Assembly: GCA_018224315.1 (NCBI GenBank)
Contig: JAGTVF010000347.1
Span: 1-11,517, forward strand
Origin: Desulfobacterales bacterium
Lineage (GTDB): Bacteria > Desulfobacterota > Desulfobacteria > Desulfobacterales > Desulfosalsimonadaceae
Reading direction: 5' to 3'
Length of the DNA: 11,517 bases
The notes below the pieces were generated by a model. That model was not told the DNA's origin, searched no databases, and worked only from the letters and a program-made list of their open reading frames with translations. Position numbers and translations under genes: made by a program. This document shows, one piece after another, positions 1-6,713 of this stretch. The first letter of the stretch is position 1; each line of letters opens with the position of its first letter.

Positions 1-188
1 CGGGTCAGGTAACATCTGCCCTGGGCAAATACCCCGTAGTCCGCCCCGCTCATGGCGGAGGCAAACCGTACCGAGTTGACGTAAAACATCCAGGTCTCGG
101 TCCACAGACGTTCAATGGGTTCGTCAAGGAGAATGATCACGGTCGCCCATGCAGCCAAACCCTTTGGTTTTATTTCTTTTTTCCTCAC
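1..188 (-). CDS. possible partial hypothetical protein (N-terminal part)
   Basis: An open frame runs leftward from a GTG codon at 188-186 and leaves the window still open, giving about 62 residues. An in-frame stop lies a few codons upstream of the GTG, so the start must be near here. The translation begins with a lysine-rich stretch (MRKKEIKPKG), then a short hydrophobic run (LAAWATVIILL), then an acidic and aromatic segment with several tryptophans. I recognise no family. GC at third codon positions is high, which favours a real gene, but the codon-aligned opposite frame is also open and no Shine-Dalgarno sequence precedes the GTG. If real, it is divergent from the sigma factor gene and shares its upstream region. 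Confidence 0.35.
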   Translation of the reverse strand, partial: MRKKEIKPKGLAAWATVIILLDEPIERLWTETWMFYVNSVRFASAMSGADYGVFAQGRCYLT

Positions 189-259
189 TTGTGCTGGTTT
201 TTAACAGTGTTGTGCCCGGACCACTACGGGCAATCCTGTATGCTTCTACGGGTTTTCTT

Positions 260-274
260 ACTGTAAAATACAGT
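260..274. promoter_or_regulatory. inverted repeat upstream of rpoH, possible operator
   Basis: ACTGTA-AAA-TACAGT is a perfect inverted repeat with 6-base arms and a 3-base centre. It contains TAAAAT, a possible -10 element, so a bound protein would block that promoter. It looks superficially like a LexA box (CTGT...ACAG), but the spacer is 5 bases rather than the 8 of the E. coli consensus. Confidence 0.3.
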
Positions 275-383
275 TCATCCCCAATGGTTCTTCCCGGATG
301 ATTTTTTTATACCTGAACTCAACAGTAAGCTCCAAGATTTTTTTGGCAACCGCGTCTTTTGGGTTACAACCCGTTTTGCATCA

Positions 384-390
384 AGGAGGT
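384..390 (+). promoter_or_regulatory. ribosome binding site that fixes the rpoH start
   Basis: AGGAGGT ends 6 bases before ATG 397. This near-perfect Shine-Dalgarno sequence selects ATG 397 over the ATG at 298, whose 33 extra residues look non-coding and match no sigma factor N-terminus. Confidence 0.85.
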
Positions 391-396
391 TTTACT

Positions 397-1392
397 ATGT
401 TTCATGATCCTGCATACAGCCCTGCCGCCCCGTCCCGCAACAGTCATGCGGAGCCGTTATACGCAGATATCGAACAAACCGTGGAGGCCCGCAAAGCTGC
501 AGAGAAAAAATTTAAAAGCGGCAGGCGGAAATTTGATCCGGTCCAGCAATACATGGCTGATATTCGAAGCCACGGACTTCTTAACCGGGATCAGGAACGC
601 TATCTGGCTGCAAGGGTTCAGGATCACGAAGACGACCAGGCGGCTTATGAGCTTGTGGTTTCCAATCTGCGGCTTGTGGTCAAGATTGCCTTAAAATTTC
701 AGCGCTTCTGGAACCGCAACCTGCTCGATCTCATCCAGGAGGGCAACGTGGGCCTGATGCAGGCGGTGCGCAAATATGATCCCAATCGCAACGTCAAATT
801 TTCCTATTACGCCTCCTTCTGGATCAAGGCGTATATCCTCAAATACATGCAGGACAACTGGCGCATGGTTAAGGTGGTGACCACTGAAGGCCAGCGCAAG
901 CTTTTCTACAAGCTCAAGCAGGAACGCAGAAAATTGTCGGCCATGGGTATTGATGCCGACTCCAAGCGCCTTTCACAGCGATGCGGGGTTGAGGAAAAAG
1001 ATATCGTGGATATGGATCAGCGCCTGCTCAACCGGGATATTTCCCTGGATGCGCCGCTAAATGATGACTCGGATACCGATTGGGTGGATTTTCTCAGGGT
1101 CGATGATGACAAATCCATTGAAGAGGAGGTCTCCGAGCGGCAGATTGATCACATGGTCAATCACAAGGTGCGGCAATTCCGGGAAAAAATTCCTTTCCGC
1201 GAGCGTGAGATTCTGGATTTGCGGATTTATTCCGATTCTCCCATGACCCTGCAGTCACTGGGCGATCGCCTGGGGCTTTCCAGAGAGCGGGTCCGCCAGC
1301 TTGAAAAACAGATCATGGAAGAACTCAGGCATTACCTTAGCAATGAAATCCGGGATTTTGAGGAATACGCCGCCTTTGCCCGGGTAGCCTGA
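397..1392 (+). CDS. rpoH: RNA polymerase sigma-32-type sigma factor (RpoH)
   Basis: This 331-residue protein is a sigma-70-family factor that directs RNA polymerase to heat-shock-type promoters. Region 1.2/2.1 begins near residue 47 (FDPVQQYMADI); region 2 covers about 85-155 with the core-binding DLIQEGNVGLMQAV (111-124) and the promoter-melting FSYYASFWIKAYIL (135-148). QRKLFYKL (166-173) closely matches the RpoH box that separates sigma-32 proteins from other group 3 sigmas. Region 4.2, with its helix-turn-helix, spans about 284-314 (TLQSLGDRLGLSRERVRQLE). An N-terminal stretch of about 45 charged residues makes it longer than E. coli RpoH (284 aa). The start is set by a strong Shine-Dalgarno sequence. 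It forms its own transcription unit, closed by the terminator at 1425-1466. A different group 3 sigma is possible, but the RpoH box argues against that. Confidence 0.9.
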   Translation: MFHDPAYSPAAPSRNSHAEPLYADIEQTVEARKAAEKKFKSGRRKFDPVQQYMADIRSHGLLNRDQERYLAARVQDHEDDQAAYELVVSNLRLVVKIALKFQRFWNRNLLDLIQEGNVGLMQAVRKYDPNRNVKFSYYASFWIKAYILKYMQDNWRMVKVVTTEGQRKLFYKLKQERRKLSAMGIDADSKRLSQRCGVEEKDIVDMDQRLLNRDISLDAPLNDDSDTDWVDFLRVDDDKSIEEEVSERQIDHMVNHKVRQFREKIPFREREILDLRIYSDSPMTLQSLGDRLGLSRERVRQLEKQIMEELRHYLSNEIRDFEEYAAFARVA

Positions 1393-1424
1393 CGCTTTTT
1401 TTTGCATGTATTTTCAAAGTACTG

Positions 1425-1466
1425 CCGCCGCAATGTCGTTTGTGTTGACATGCGGCGGTTTTTTTT
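1425..1466 (+). terminator. Rho-independent terminator of rpoH
   Basis: The left arm CCGCCGCAATGTC (1425-1437) pairs with GACATGCGGCGG (1447-1458), with one bulged A, around a 9-base loop. A run of eight T follows (1459-1466). It lies 32 bases after the rpoH stop codon. On the minus strand the hairpin is not followed directly by a T run, so it should stop only rightward transcription. Confidence 0.9.
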
Positions 1467-1473
1467 ATAGAAA
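1445..1473 (+). promoter_or_regulatory. putative sigma-70 promoter of the response regulator gene, nested in the rpoH terminator
   Basis: A perfect -35 hexamer TTGACA (1445-1450) is followed after a 17-base spacer by TAGAAA (1468-1473), a 4/6 match to the -10 consensus. The -35 overlaps the loop and right arm of the rpoH terminator, and the spacer holds its T run. Transcription would start near 1480, giving a leader of about 75 bases before ATG 1556. Confidence 0.5.
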
Positions 1474-1555
1474 CTAAGAAAGTATGGCCTATGATCATTT
1501 TGCATTGCCTGCCATTTATGATCCACTCCGGGATGAGGGATGGAAAAAGACCTCC

Positions 1556-2224
1556 ATGGAAACCAAAAAGATCGTCATTGTTGAAGATCATCAATTGTTT
1601 CGCGACGGCTTAAAAGCCATGTTGGACAGCCGCAAGGACCTGGAGGTGATCGCAGAGGCCGAAGACGGTCTGCAGGCCCTTGAAGTCATTCGCGAAAACA
1701 CGCCGGATCTGCTGCTCCTGGATCTTTCCATGCCGCGGCTAGGCGGCATCAGTGTGATCAAAGAGTCCAAGCGTCTGTATCCGGAGGTTGCCGTTCTGGC
1801 ATTGACCATCCATGAATCCGATCAGTACGTGCTTGAGGCGTTTAATGCCGGAGCCAACGGCTATTGCATCAAGGATGCCAGCCGGGAGGAACTTTTGGTG
1901 GCCATCAACAGCGTGCTCAGGGGCCGCACCTACATTAGCCCTGGCATAGCCGAAAACGTCATGGAAGGCTATATTGAAGGCCGCAAACAGATGAAAACCC
2001 GCTCTGCCTGGGACAGCATCACCCAGCGGGAGCGAGAAGTGCTCAAACTTCTGGCCGAGGGGTATCTGAACAAAGAAATCGGCGGCATGCTCCATATCAG
2101 CGTCAAAACCGTGGAAAAGCACCGATCCAACCTCATGGGAAAGCTGAACCTGCACAGCGCTGCAGCCCTGACCTCCTTTGCCATTGAACAGGGCCTGGTA
2201 CACAAGGACAATTACCCCGGTTAA
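1556..2224 (+). CDS. NarL/FixJ-family two-component response regulator
   Basis: This 222-residue DNA-binding regulator has a receiver domain at about 4-120: acidic pair E10/D11, phosphoacceptor D56 in LLLLDLSMP, T84 and K106 (GYCIKDAS). A LuxR/GerE helix-turn-helix follows at about 154-212 (ITQREREVLKLLAEGYLNKEI, then VKTVEKHRSNLMGKL). Length and layout match NarL, FixJ and UhpA. I chose ATG 1556 because METKKIVIVEDH is the normal receiver beginning. An in-frame ATG at 1484 would add 24 unconserved residues and sits almost at the predicted transcription start. The Shine-Dalgarno for 1556 is weak and distant (GAGGGA, 1535-1540). The gene ends tail to tail with a NarX-type kinase and overlaps it by 4 bases. 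HisKA_3 kinases normally pair with NarL-type regulators, so the two are probably cognate. Target genes are unknown; the nearby tmc operon is one candidate. Confidence 0.92.
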   Translation: METKKIVIVEDHQLFRDGLKAMLDSRKDLEVIAEAEDGLQALEVIRENTPDLLLLDLSMPRLGGISVIKESKRLYPEVAVLALTIHESDQYVLEAFNAGANGYCIKDASREELLVAINSVLRGRTYISPGIAENVMEGYIEGRKQMKTRSAWDSITQREREVLKLLAEGYLNKEIGGMLHISVKTVEKHRSNLMGKLNLHSAAALTSFAIEQGLVHKDNYPG

Positions 2225-4221
2225 CAGCTACGCTCCTGCGGTCGGGGCATACTGACTGTCACCCGGGTGCCTTTTTGCGGCCGGGAGTGGATTTCAAGTT
2301 TCCCGCCGCACACGCTGGCCCTTTCCTTCATGCCCTGAATTCCCTGTCCGCTCACGGGATTGCCCGGTCCGTGCCGGGATCCCGGATCAAAGCCTTTTCC
2401 ATCATCAGTGACAACAAGTTCGATACGGTCTTTGTTTTTTTCCAGAGCCACCCGGATGTTTTCCGGGTCTGCATGCAGGGCCGCGTTGTTCATGGCTTCC
2501 TGCAAGATTCGGTAAAGAACGATTTTCAGGGGTTCGTCAATGTTTTCTTCTTTGATCCGGATTTGCTGCTCCACCCGGATATGGGGGTAGAAATATTGAA
2601 ATTCCCTGCAGAACCAGGTGATGGTGGCCAGCAGCCCCAGGTCATCGAGGATGGTGGGGCGCAGATTGGCGGATATCCGTTTTGTCTCCTTGATTGTCGT
2701 CATCAGATAGGAGACAATGCTTTCCAGAGACAGGATATGATCGGGCGGATCCGGGGGCATCTGGGATAATTTTTCTTCGAGGCTGAATTTGATGGCCGCA
2801 AGGCTTGCCCCGAGGCTGTCATGGAGTTCCCGGGCAATTTTCTGGCGGTCGGCTTCAAGTGTGTGCAGCATCCTGTGGGAAAAATTTTGAAGCTTTTCCT
2901 GGGAATCCTGGAGTCTGGCCTCGATTTTTTTGCGGTGCTCGATTTCTTCTCTTAAGGTTTCCACCGTGTGGGTGAGTTCTGCGGTACGTTCGGCCACCCT
3001 TTTTTCCAGTTCAGTGCGCGCTTGCTCCAATTCCAGGTGCTCCTGCTTGCGCTGGGTGATATCACGGAATACGCCCACCGCACCGCTGATATGCCCTCTT
3101 GGATTGCGTATGGGAGCGGTGTTGACCAGCACGTGCCGGCATTTGTCTTCGGGAAGGCCAACTGCCAGTTCATGGTCCACGATCATTTCCCCCTGGAAGA
3201 CGGATCGGGCCAGGGGCAGGTCCACGGGATCATAGGGCGGAGAGCTGTCGTTGTATCCCGGGCCCATGGTTCCGGGTATGGGGTCTGTCGGAGTCTGCTG
3301 GTAAAATTTTCTGGCCGCGGGATTGGTCATGACGACCCGGCATTCATCATCCACCACGATGATGGCTTCCGGGGCGCTGTGAATAATGGCCTGCAGGGCC
3401 GTGCGTTCGGTTTCCAGCTGGTCCATGAGCCGGCTTCGCTCAGTTTCGTCCCGGGCCACGGTAACCGCCCCCGTGATTCGACCCTGGTGGAGCAGGGGCA
3501 CTGCGTTGAATTCATAGGTCCGTTCCCGGCCCCGGGAATCTGTGCGGATAAATTTTTCATCGCGCACCTTTTCCCCGGCAAGGGCCCTGCTGCAGGGTAG
3601 TTGATCAAAGGGTACCGGACGATTGTTGGGGTAAAACAGGATTTTTTTTTGAATAAAGATCCGCCAGGGCATACCCGTGGGATCAAAACCCAACATATGG
3701 ACCGCAGCCGGGTTGGCCATGACCGGAGTGCCGGCCGGGTCATAGACAATCACGGGCTCGGCAAGGGCGGAAAACACCTGGGAGATTTCTATTTGCTGAA
3801 GGATATCGCCATGTGCGCTGCGGCCCGGAGCTTTGTTTTTTTCGGCCGCACCGGTTTGTCCATCGGGCTGTTGTTGCACCGGCCCGGGTTTGGAAACCGA
3901 TTTTTGTGCACCGGGGTGAAGCTGGTAGGAAAAACCCCCGATACGGCCATCCTGTGCATGATGGACCATGATCGAGCCGAAAATCGGCCGGCCTTCCGGC
4001 TCCGGTTCCGGCACACTGTCCTCCGCATCCGGGTTTGCGGAAAAACCGTTGTTGCCGCTGCACAGGACTGCATGAATCTGCTGTTTCGTAACGTCGGCCT
4101 CCGGGGCCACCCCCAGCAGCAGGCGGGCGGCAGGACTGAGATACATCAGATTCCCGGATGCGTCGGTAACTGCAGCCAGATCCTGGAAACGGGCGATTAG
4201 TGTAGTGATCAGATCATGCAT
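2221..4221 (-). CDS. PAS-domain sensor histidine kinase, NarX/DegS-like (HisKA_3)
   Basis: This 666-residue kinase should phosphorylate the NarL-type regulator next to it. In order: a divergent N-terminal PAS domain (about 8-105), a proline- and glutamine-rich linker (106-140), a second PAS (about 145-258), a third PAS (about 275-387), a long coiled coil (388-452), a HisKA_3 dimerisation domain with phosphoacceptor H467 in ARELHDSLGASLAAIK, and a HATPase_c domain with N box (RILQEAMNNAALHA, 571-584), G1 box (DDGKGFDP, 606-613) and G2 box (GQGIQGMKERA, 625-635). I see no signal peptide or membrane segment, so it should sense a cytoplasmic signal through its PAS domains; no cofactor can be named. 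It lies 100 bases after the Fe-S scaffold gene in the same direction. A possible -10 (TATACT, minus strand, 4253-4248) hints at its own promoter. No clear Shine-Dalgarno precedes the start. Confidence 0.92.
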   Translation of the reverse strand: MHDLITTLIARFQDLAAVTDASGNLMYLSPAARLLLGVAPEADVTKQQIHAVLCSGNNGFSANPDAEDSVPEPEPEGRPIFGSIMVHHAQDGRIGGFSYQLHPGAQKSVSKPGPVQQQPDGQTGAAEKNKAPGRSAHGDILQQIEISQVFSALAEPVIVYDPAGTPVMANPAAVHMLGFDPTGMPWRIFIQKKILFYPNNRPVPFDQLPCSRALAGEKVRDEKFIRTDSRGRERTYEFNAVPLLHQGRITGAVTVARDETERSRLMDQLETERTALQAIIHSAPEAIIVVDDECRVVMTNPAARKFYQQTPTDPIPGTMGPGYNDSSPPYDPVDLPLARSVFQGEMIVDHELAVGLPEDKCRHVLVNTAPIRNPRGHISGAVGVFRDITQRKQEHLELEQARTELEKRVAERTAELTHTVETLREEIEHRKKIEARLQDSQEKLQNFSHRMLHTLEADRQKIARELHDSLGASLAAIKFSLEEKLSQMPPDPPDHILSLESIVSYLMTTIKETKRISANLRPTILDDLGLLATITWFCREFQYFYPHIRVEQQIRIKEENIDEPLKIVLYRILQEAMNNAALHADPENIRVALEKNKDRIELVVTDDGKGFDPGSRHGPGNPVSGQGIQGMKERASVCGGKLEIHSRPQKGTRVTVSMPRPQERSC

Positions 4222-4229
4222 ATGAAGTG

Positions 4230-4241
4230 TTTGACATCAAA
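4230..4241. promoter_or_regulatory. short inverted repeat before the kinase start
   Basis: TTTGA-CA-TCAAA has 5-base arms and a 2-base centre. It lies 8 bases upstream of the kinase ATG (4221) and close to a possible -10 box (TATACT on the minus strand, 4253-4248), so it may be an operator. At this length chance is a real alternative. Confidence 0.2.
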
Positions 4242-4321
4242 TCAGTGAGTATATTCCATTTCGCCCAATGCCAGCCAAGCACAAGGCTTTGAACTCCGCT
4301 TTGCCGATCACCGTCTGGGGC

Positions 4322-4744
4322 TTATTTGAAAATATAATTCTTTTTCCATGGATCGCGAATATTTGTCCGGGCATGGGCAAGGGCCCGGTACAGCGCCCCG
4401 CAGGACAGTTCCGCGCAGTGGTGGGAGGATTCAGGCAGGGTCTGGAGATAATCGATAATATCGCCGGGGGTGATGGTCCATGCATCTTCCAGCTTCCGGC
4501 CATGGACCATGCGGCCGATGGTATTGGCGCATGCCCGGGTATTGATGCATCCGTCGATCTGAAAGGAAATCTCCTGGATGCGGCCCTGGTCAACGGACAA
4601 AAACACCTCAACGGTGTCACCGCAGTCGCCGGTGTTTTTCCCGTAGCCGTCGGGCCGGGCCGGGCGTTCCATGTAATCCGGACAAAAAGCCATTTCCAGA
4701 AAGGCTTCAGAGTGGTCGCTGAAAAAATCAAATTCCTTTTCCAT
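4322..4744 (-). CDS. IscU/NifU-type iron-sulfur cluster assembly scaffold
   Basis: This 140-residue protein is a single NifU N-terminal/IscU domain, on which Fe-S clusters are built before transfer to apoproteins. The three ligand cysteines of the family are present: C41 in GDCGDTVEVF with D43 beside it, C66 in IDGCINTRAC, and C110 in SHHCAEL. Extra cysteines at C72 and C115 flank two of these. The DGC-x5-AC spacing is, as I recall, typical of scaffolds in sulfate reducers rather than of E. coli IscU. ATG 4744 is chosen because AGGA precedes it by 10 bases and because the frame upstream gives an unconserved 32-residue extension. It has no NifU C-terminal or ferredoxin domain. No cysteine desulfurase gene is in view. 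Its place after tmcA suggests that it serves the cluster-rich TmcB; that is inference. Confidence 0.85.
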   Translation of the reverse strand: MEKEFDFFSDHSEAFLEMAFCPDYMERPARPDGYGKNTGDCGDTVEVFLSVDQGRIQEISFQIDGCINTRACANTIGRMVHGRKLEDAWTITPGDIIDYLQTLPESSHHCAELSCGALYRALAHARTNIRDPWKKNYIFK

Positions 4745-4842
4745 GAATCGGGATCCTGCATTGTTGTGGATGGATTTGCATTTCTGCGGCCGCCCAAACA
4801 ATCGGTTTTTATTTGTTGGGGCGGGCCGGGGTCCTTGCATTT

Positions 4843-4872
4843 GTCAAAAAATCTTTATAGCAAATTTTTGAC
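4843..4872. promoter_or_regulatory. inverted repeat around the scaffold gene -10 box, possible operator
   Basis: GTCAAAAA (4843-4850) and TTTTTGAC (4865-4872) are perfect 8-base arms separated by 14 bases, so the arm centres are 22 bases apart, about two helical turns. The -10 box (4854-4859) lies between them. A dimeric regulator binding both half-sites would cover the promoter. Confidence 0.4.
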
Positions 4873-4881
4873 GCATTGCAA
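4854..4881 (-). promoter_or_regulatory. putative sigma-70 promoter of the Fe-S scaffold gene
   Basis: On the minus strand TTGCAA (-35, 4881-4876) and TATAAA (-10, 4859-4854, 5/6 match) are separated by 16 bases. Transcription would begin near 4847, about 100 bases before the ATG at 4744. This would let the scaffold gene, and perhaps the kinase after it, be expressed apart from tmc. Confidence 0.45.
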
Positions 4882-4890
4882 GCACAGGCA

Positions 4891-4918
4891 GGAAAAGGAT
4901 AACCGGCTGCAGGTTATT
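4891..4918 (-). terminator. weak terminator-like hairpin at the end of tmcA
   Basis: On the minus strand ATAACC (4917-4912) pairs with GGTTAT (4904-4899) across a 7-base loop, followed by CCTTTTCC. The stem is only 6 base pairs, includes the tmcA stop codon, and the T run is short, so termination would be partial at best. Confidence 0.3.
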
Positions 4919-5321
4919 TTGCGGGGGCGTTTTGCCGGCTGTGGCACTGGGCGCACTGGACCGGCCCGGCGTTTTTTTCCAGGTGGCAGGTTTTACACAT
5001 CCGGTGATAGGCCCGGGTCAGTTCCATGGGCCCGCTGTTTTCGGACAAATGGCACTCTGAGCATTCCATGCCCACCGACATCTGGCCTTCGCGCTTTTCG
5101 CCGTTTTCATAGACGTGATGGCATACAGCGCAATCATAGATTTCGGCTTTCTGGTTGTGCGCATCATGTTCAAAGGCCACCACGGGCCGGGTGCGCTTTT
5201 CAAATCCACTGTCTTCCACTGTGGTGATATCCCCCTGGGCAAAAACGGTCGCAACGGTGAACAAAAGTGCGATCAAAGCCAGACGGGCCAGACGGGCAGC
5301 TGTTTTGTGCCGGGATTGCAT
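4914..5321 (-). CDS. tmcA: TmcA, periplasmic tetraheme cytochrome c3 (type II)
   Basis: This 135-residue class III cytochrome accepts electrons in the periplasm and passes them to the Tmc membrane complex. A signal peptide occupies about 1-28: basic RHKTAAR, a hydrophobic core, and likely cleavage at VFA-QG. Four heme-binding CxxCH motifs lie at 64-68, 87-91, 109-113 and 123-127. Candidate second axial ligands H52, H55, H69 and H106 follow the standard cytochrome c3 pattern. All four motifs are CxxCH, whereas classical type I c3 uses CxxxxCH for two hemes. The mature part has about 16 acidic and 12 basic residues, fitting the acidic type II cytochrome of Tmc. ATG 5321 lies 8 bases after the tmcB stop and puts the signal peptide at the N-terminus; upstream in-frame starts would bury it and overlap tmcB. 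It is the last gene of tmcDCBA. Confidence 0.92.
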   Translation of the reverse strand: MQSRHKTAARLARLALIALLFTVATVFAQGDITTVEDSGFEKRTRPVVAFEHDAHNQKAEIYDCAVCHHVYENGEKREGQMSVGMECSECHLSENSGPMELTRAYHRMCKTCHLEKNAGPVQCAQCHSRQNAPAK

Positions 5322-5329
5322 AAGCCTTG

Positions 5330-6673
5330 TTATTCCTTTTTCATGCATTCGTAGATGATGTCTCCCAGAAATTTCAGCTCCAGGCCGAGTTCGTAATGAT
5401 GAATAACATCTTCGAGACCGCCGTGGCAGTTGTGGCACGGCGCGATGAGTACCTCTGCTCCCTTGTCCCGGGCTGCAGCGAGTTGATCGGCCTTGACCCG
5501 GTTGCTTTCCACCCGCTTGTTTTTAAAGGGCGGGCCGCAGTTGATCACCCCTCCGCCGGCACCGCAGCAAAAATTGTGCTCCCGGTTGGGTTCCAGTTCG
5601 ATAAAGGTGCTGCAGGTTTCATTGATTACATATCGGGCTTCATCACCAAGGCCCCGGCCCCGGACAATGTTGCATGGATCATGCAATGTCACAGGCCGGT
5701 CAAATTTTTCCAAAATTTCAATGCGTTTTTCGCGAAAAATTTCAGCATAAAATTCAATGGCGTGAACCATGGGCAGCGGGGGCATTTTCCAGCCCAGGGT
5801 TCGGTTGCCCACGTCATAGACAGAGCGGAAGGCATGGCCGCATTCACCCATGACAATGCGCTTGGCTTTCAAATCCATGGCGGCTTCAAAATGGATCTTT
5901 TTCAGCCGGGCGGTCATTTCCATGTCTCCGGTGAACATGCACATATCACTGTTGTCCCATCCCGGCGCAGACGGAAGGGTCCAGTCAGCTCCGGCCATAT
6001 GGAAGATGACGGCCATCTGGTAGATCAGCTGGGCCCGGAATTTGGGCTCCGGGCCGATGAGCGAGTAGAAGATATCCGCGCCCTTTTTGTCAATGGGTAT
6101 GCGCAAATCCGGGATTTCATCCCGGGCTTCTTCTTCCTGCCACTGGAGGGTGTCGATCCATTCGTCATCGCGCACCCACATCTGGTTAAAGGTTGAAGCG
6201 TGGCTGTGGGCTGTATCCTGTATATACTGGGGCACCACGCCGAGCTGGTGGCAGCCCCTGCGGACAAAAAGCATCAGGTAGGCCACATCAATGCCAAAGG
6301 GGCAGTAGATCACGCATCTGCGACAAAGGTTGCATTCGGTGAAAACCGTTTCACAGGCCTGCTTGACAAAATCCACATCCAGTTTGGCTTTTTTGTTCAA
6401 AATCCGGGAGATGGTCTGCTTGACCTTGCCTGCCGGCGAAAGCCGCGGATCATTGTCTTTGGAAAGGAAGTGGTGACAGGCATCGCTGCACAGACCACAG
6501 TGCACGCATGCATTTGTATAAGCTCTCAGGCGGGCACCGCCTTCTGTCTCCACCAGGGCGTCAAAGACTTTCCGGATTTTTTCCGGGGTCAGCCGGCTGG
6601 CACCCTTATCAATGCCGACATCGTATATGCCGTTTTTGTTGTTTGCCGTGTCTTTCTGGTTGTTTTGGTTCAT
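5330..6673 (-). CDS. tmcB: TmcB, HdrD-like cytoplasmic iron-sulfur subunit of the Tmc complex
   Basis: This 447-residue protein is the cytoplasmic electron-carrying subunit. Two 4Fe-4S motifs lie near the N-terminus: C56, C59, C62, C66 (CVHCGLCSDAC) and C114, C117, C120, C124 (CNLCRRCVIYCP). The C-terminal half has the CCG (cysteine-rich) domain of heterodisulfide reductase HdrD/HdrB: C334, the pair C369-C370 in FCCGAGGG, and C413/C416 in APCHNCH. The first CCG repeat is degenerate, keeping only C278 (GECGHAF), so one non-cubane cluster site is likely. No signal peptide or membrane segment is seen. The start is supported by AGGTGA upstream. It follows tmcC by 40 bases. An HdrD-like protein of another complex (Hme/Dsr or Qmo type) is less likely given the tmcA, tmcC and tmcD neighbours. 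Confidence 0.92.
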   Translation of the reverse strand: MNQNNQKDTANNKNGIYDVGIDKGASRLTPEKIRKVFDALVETEGGARLRAYTNACVHCGLCSDACHHFLSKDNDPRLSPAGKVKQTISRILNKKAKLDVDFVKQACETVFTECNLCRRCVIYCPFGIDVAYLMLFVRRGCHQLGVVPQYIQDTAHSHASTFNQMWVRDDEWIDTLQWQEEEARDEIPDLRIPIDKKGADIFYSLIGPEPKFRAQLIYQMAVIFHMAGADWTLPSAPGWDNSDMCMFTGDMEMTARLKKIHFEAAMDLKAKRIVMGECGHAFRSVYDVGNRTLGWKMPPLPMVHAIEFYAEIFREKRIEILEKFDRPVTLHDPCNIVRGRGLGDEARYVINETCSTFIELEPNREHNFCCGAGGGVINCGPPFKNKRVESNRVKADQLAAARDKGAEVLIAPCHNCHGGLEDVIHHYELGLELKFLGDIIYECMKKE

Positions 6674-6713
6674 ATTGTTTCACCTGCAAGGTCGATTTTG
6701 GCTTTTTTAAGGG

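Larger units (their letters stand above)
189..396. other. intergenic region upstream of rpoH
   Basis: This stretch separates the possible leftward gene from the sigma factor and should hold the rpoH promoter and 5' leader. It contains a perfect 6-base-arm inverted repeat (260-274), a small hairpin (GGGT-TACA-ACCC, 361-372) and the ribosome binding site (384-390). I could not assign a confident sigma-70 or sigma-32 promoter: TAAAAT at 264-269 resembles a -10 box but has no good -35 partner. Confidence 0.5.

Noticed and set aside
261..273. LexA-like box CTGT...ACAG upstream of rpoH
   Set aside because: The spacer is 5 bases rather than 8, and no SOS gene is nearby; kept only as an unnamed inverted repeat.
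4255..4285. Possible sigma-54 promoter (TGGCAT on the minus strand) before the kinase
   Set aside because: The -12 GC element is missing at the required distance.
4268..5227. 319-residue open frame on the plus strand across the scaffold gene, the gap and tmcA
   Set aside because: It crosses a gene boundary and opposes two genes with clear motifs; its translation is low-complexity and arginine-rich toward the end.
5322..5438. Longer tmcA starting upstream within tmcB
   Set aside because: It would place 39 extra residues before the signal peptide and overlap tmcB; ATG 5321 gives a proper signal peptide.
5327..6196. 289-residue open frame on the plus strand, antisense to tmcB
   Set aside because: It is a shadow of tmcB, which carries all the expected cluster motifs; this frame has none.
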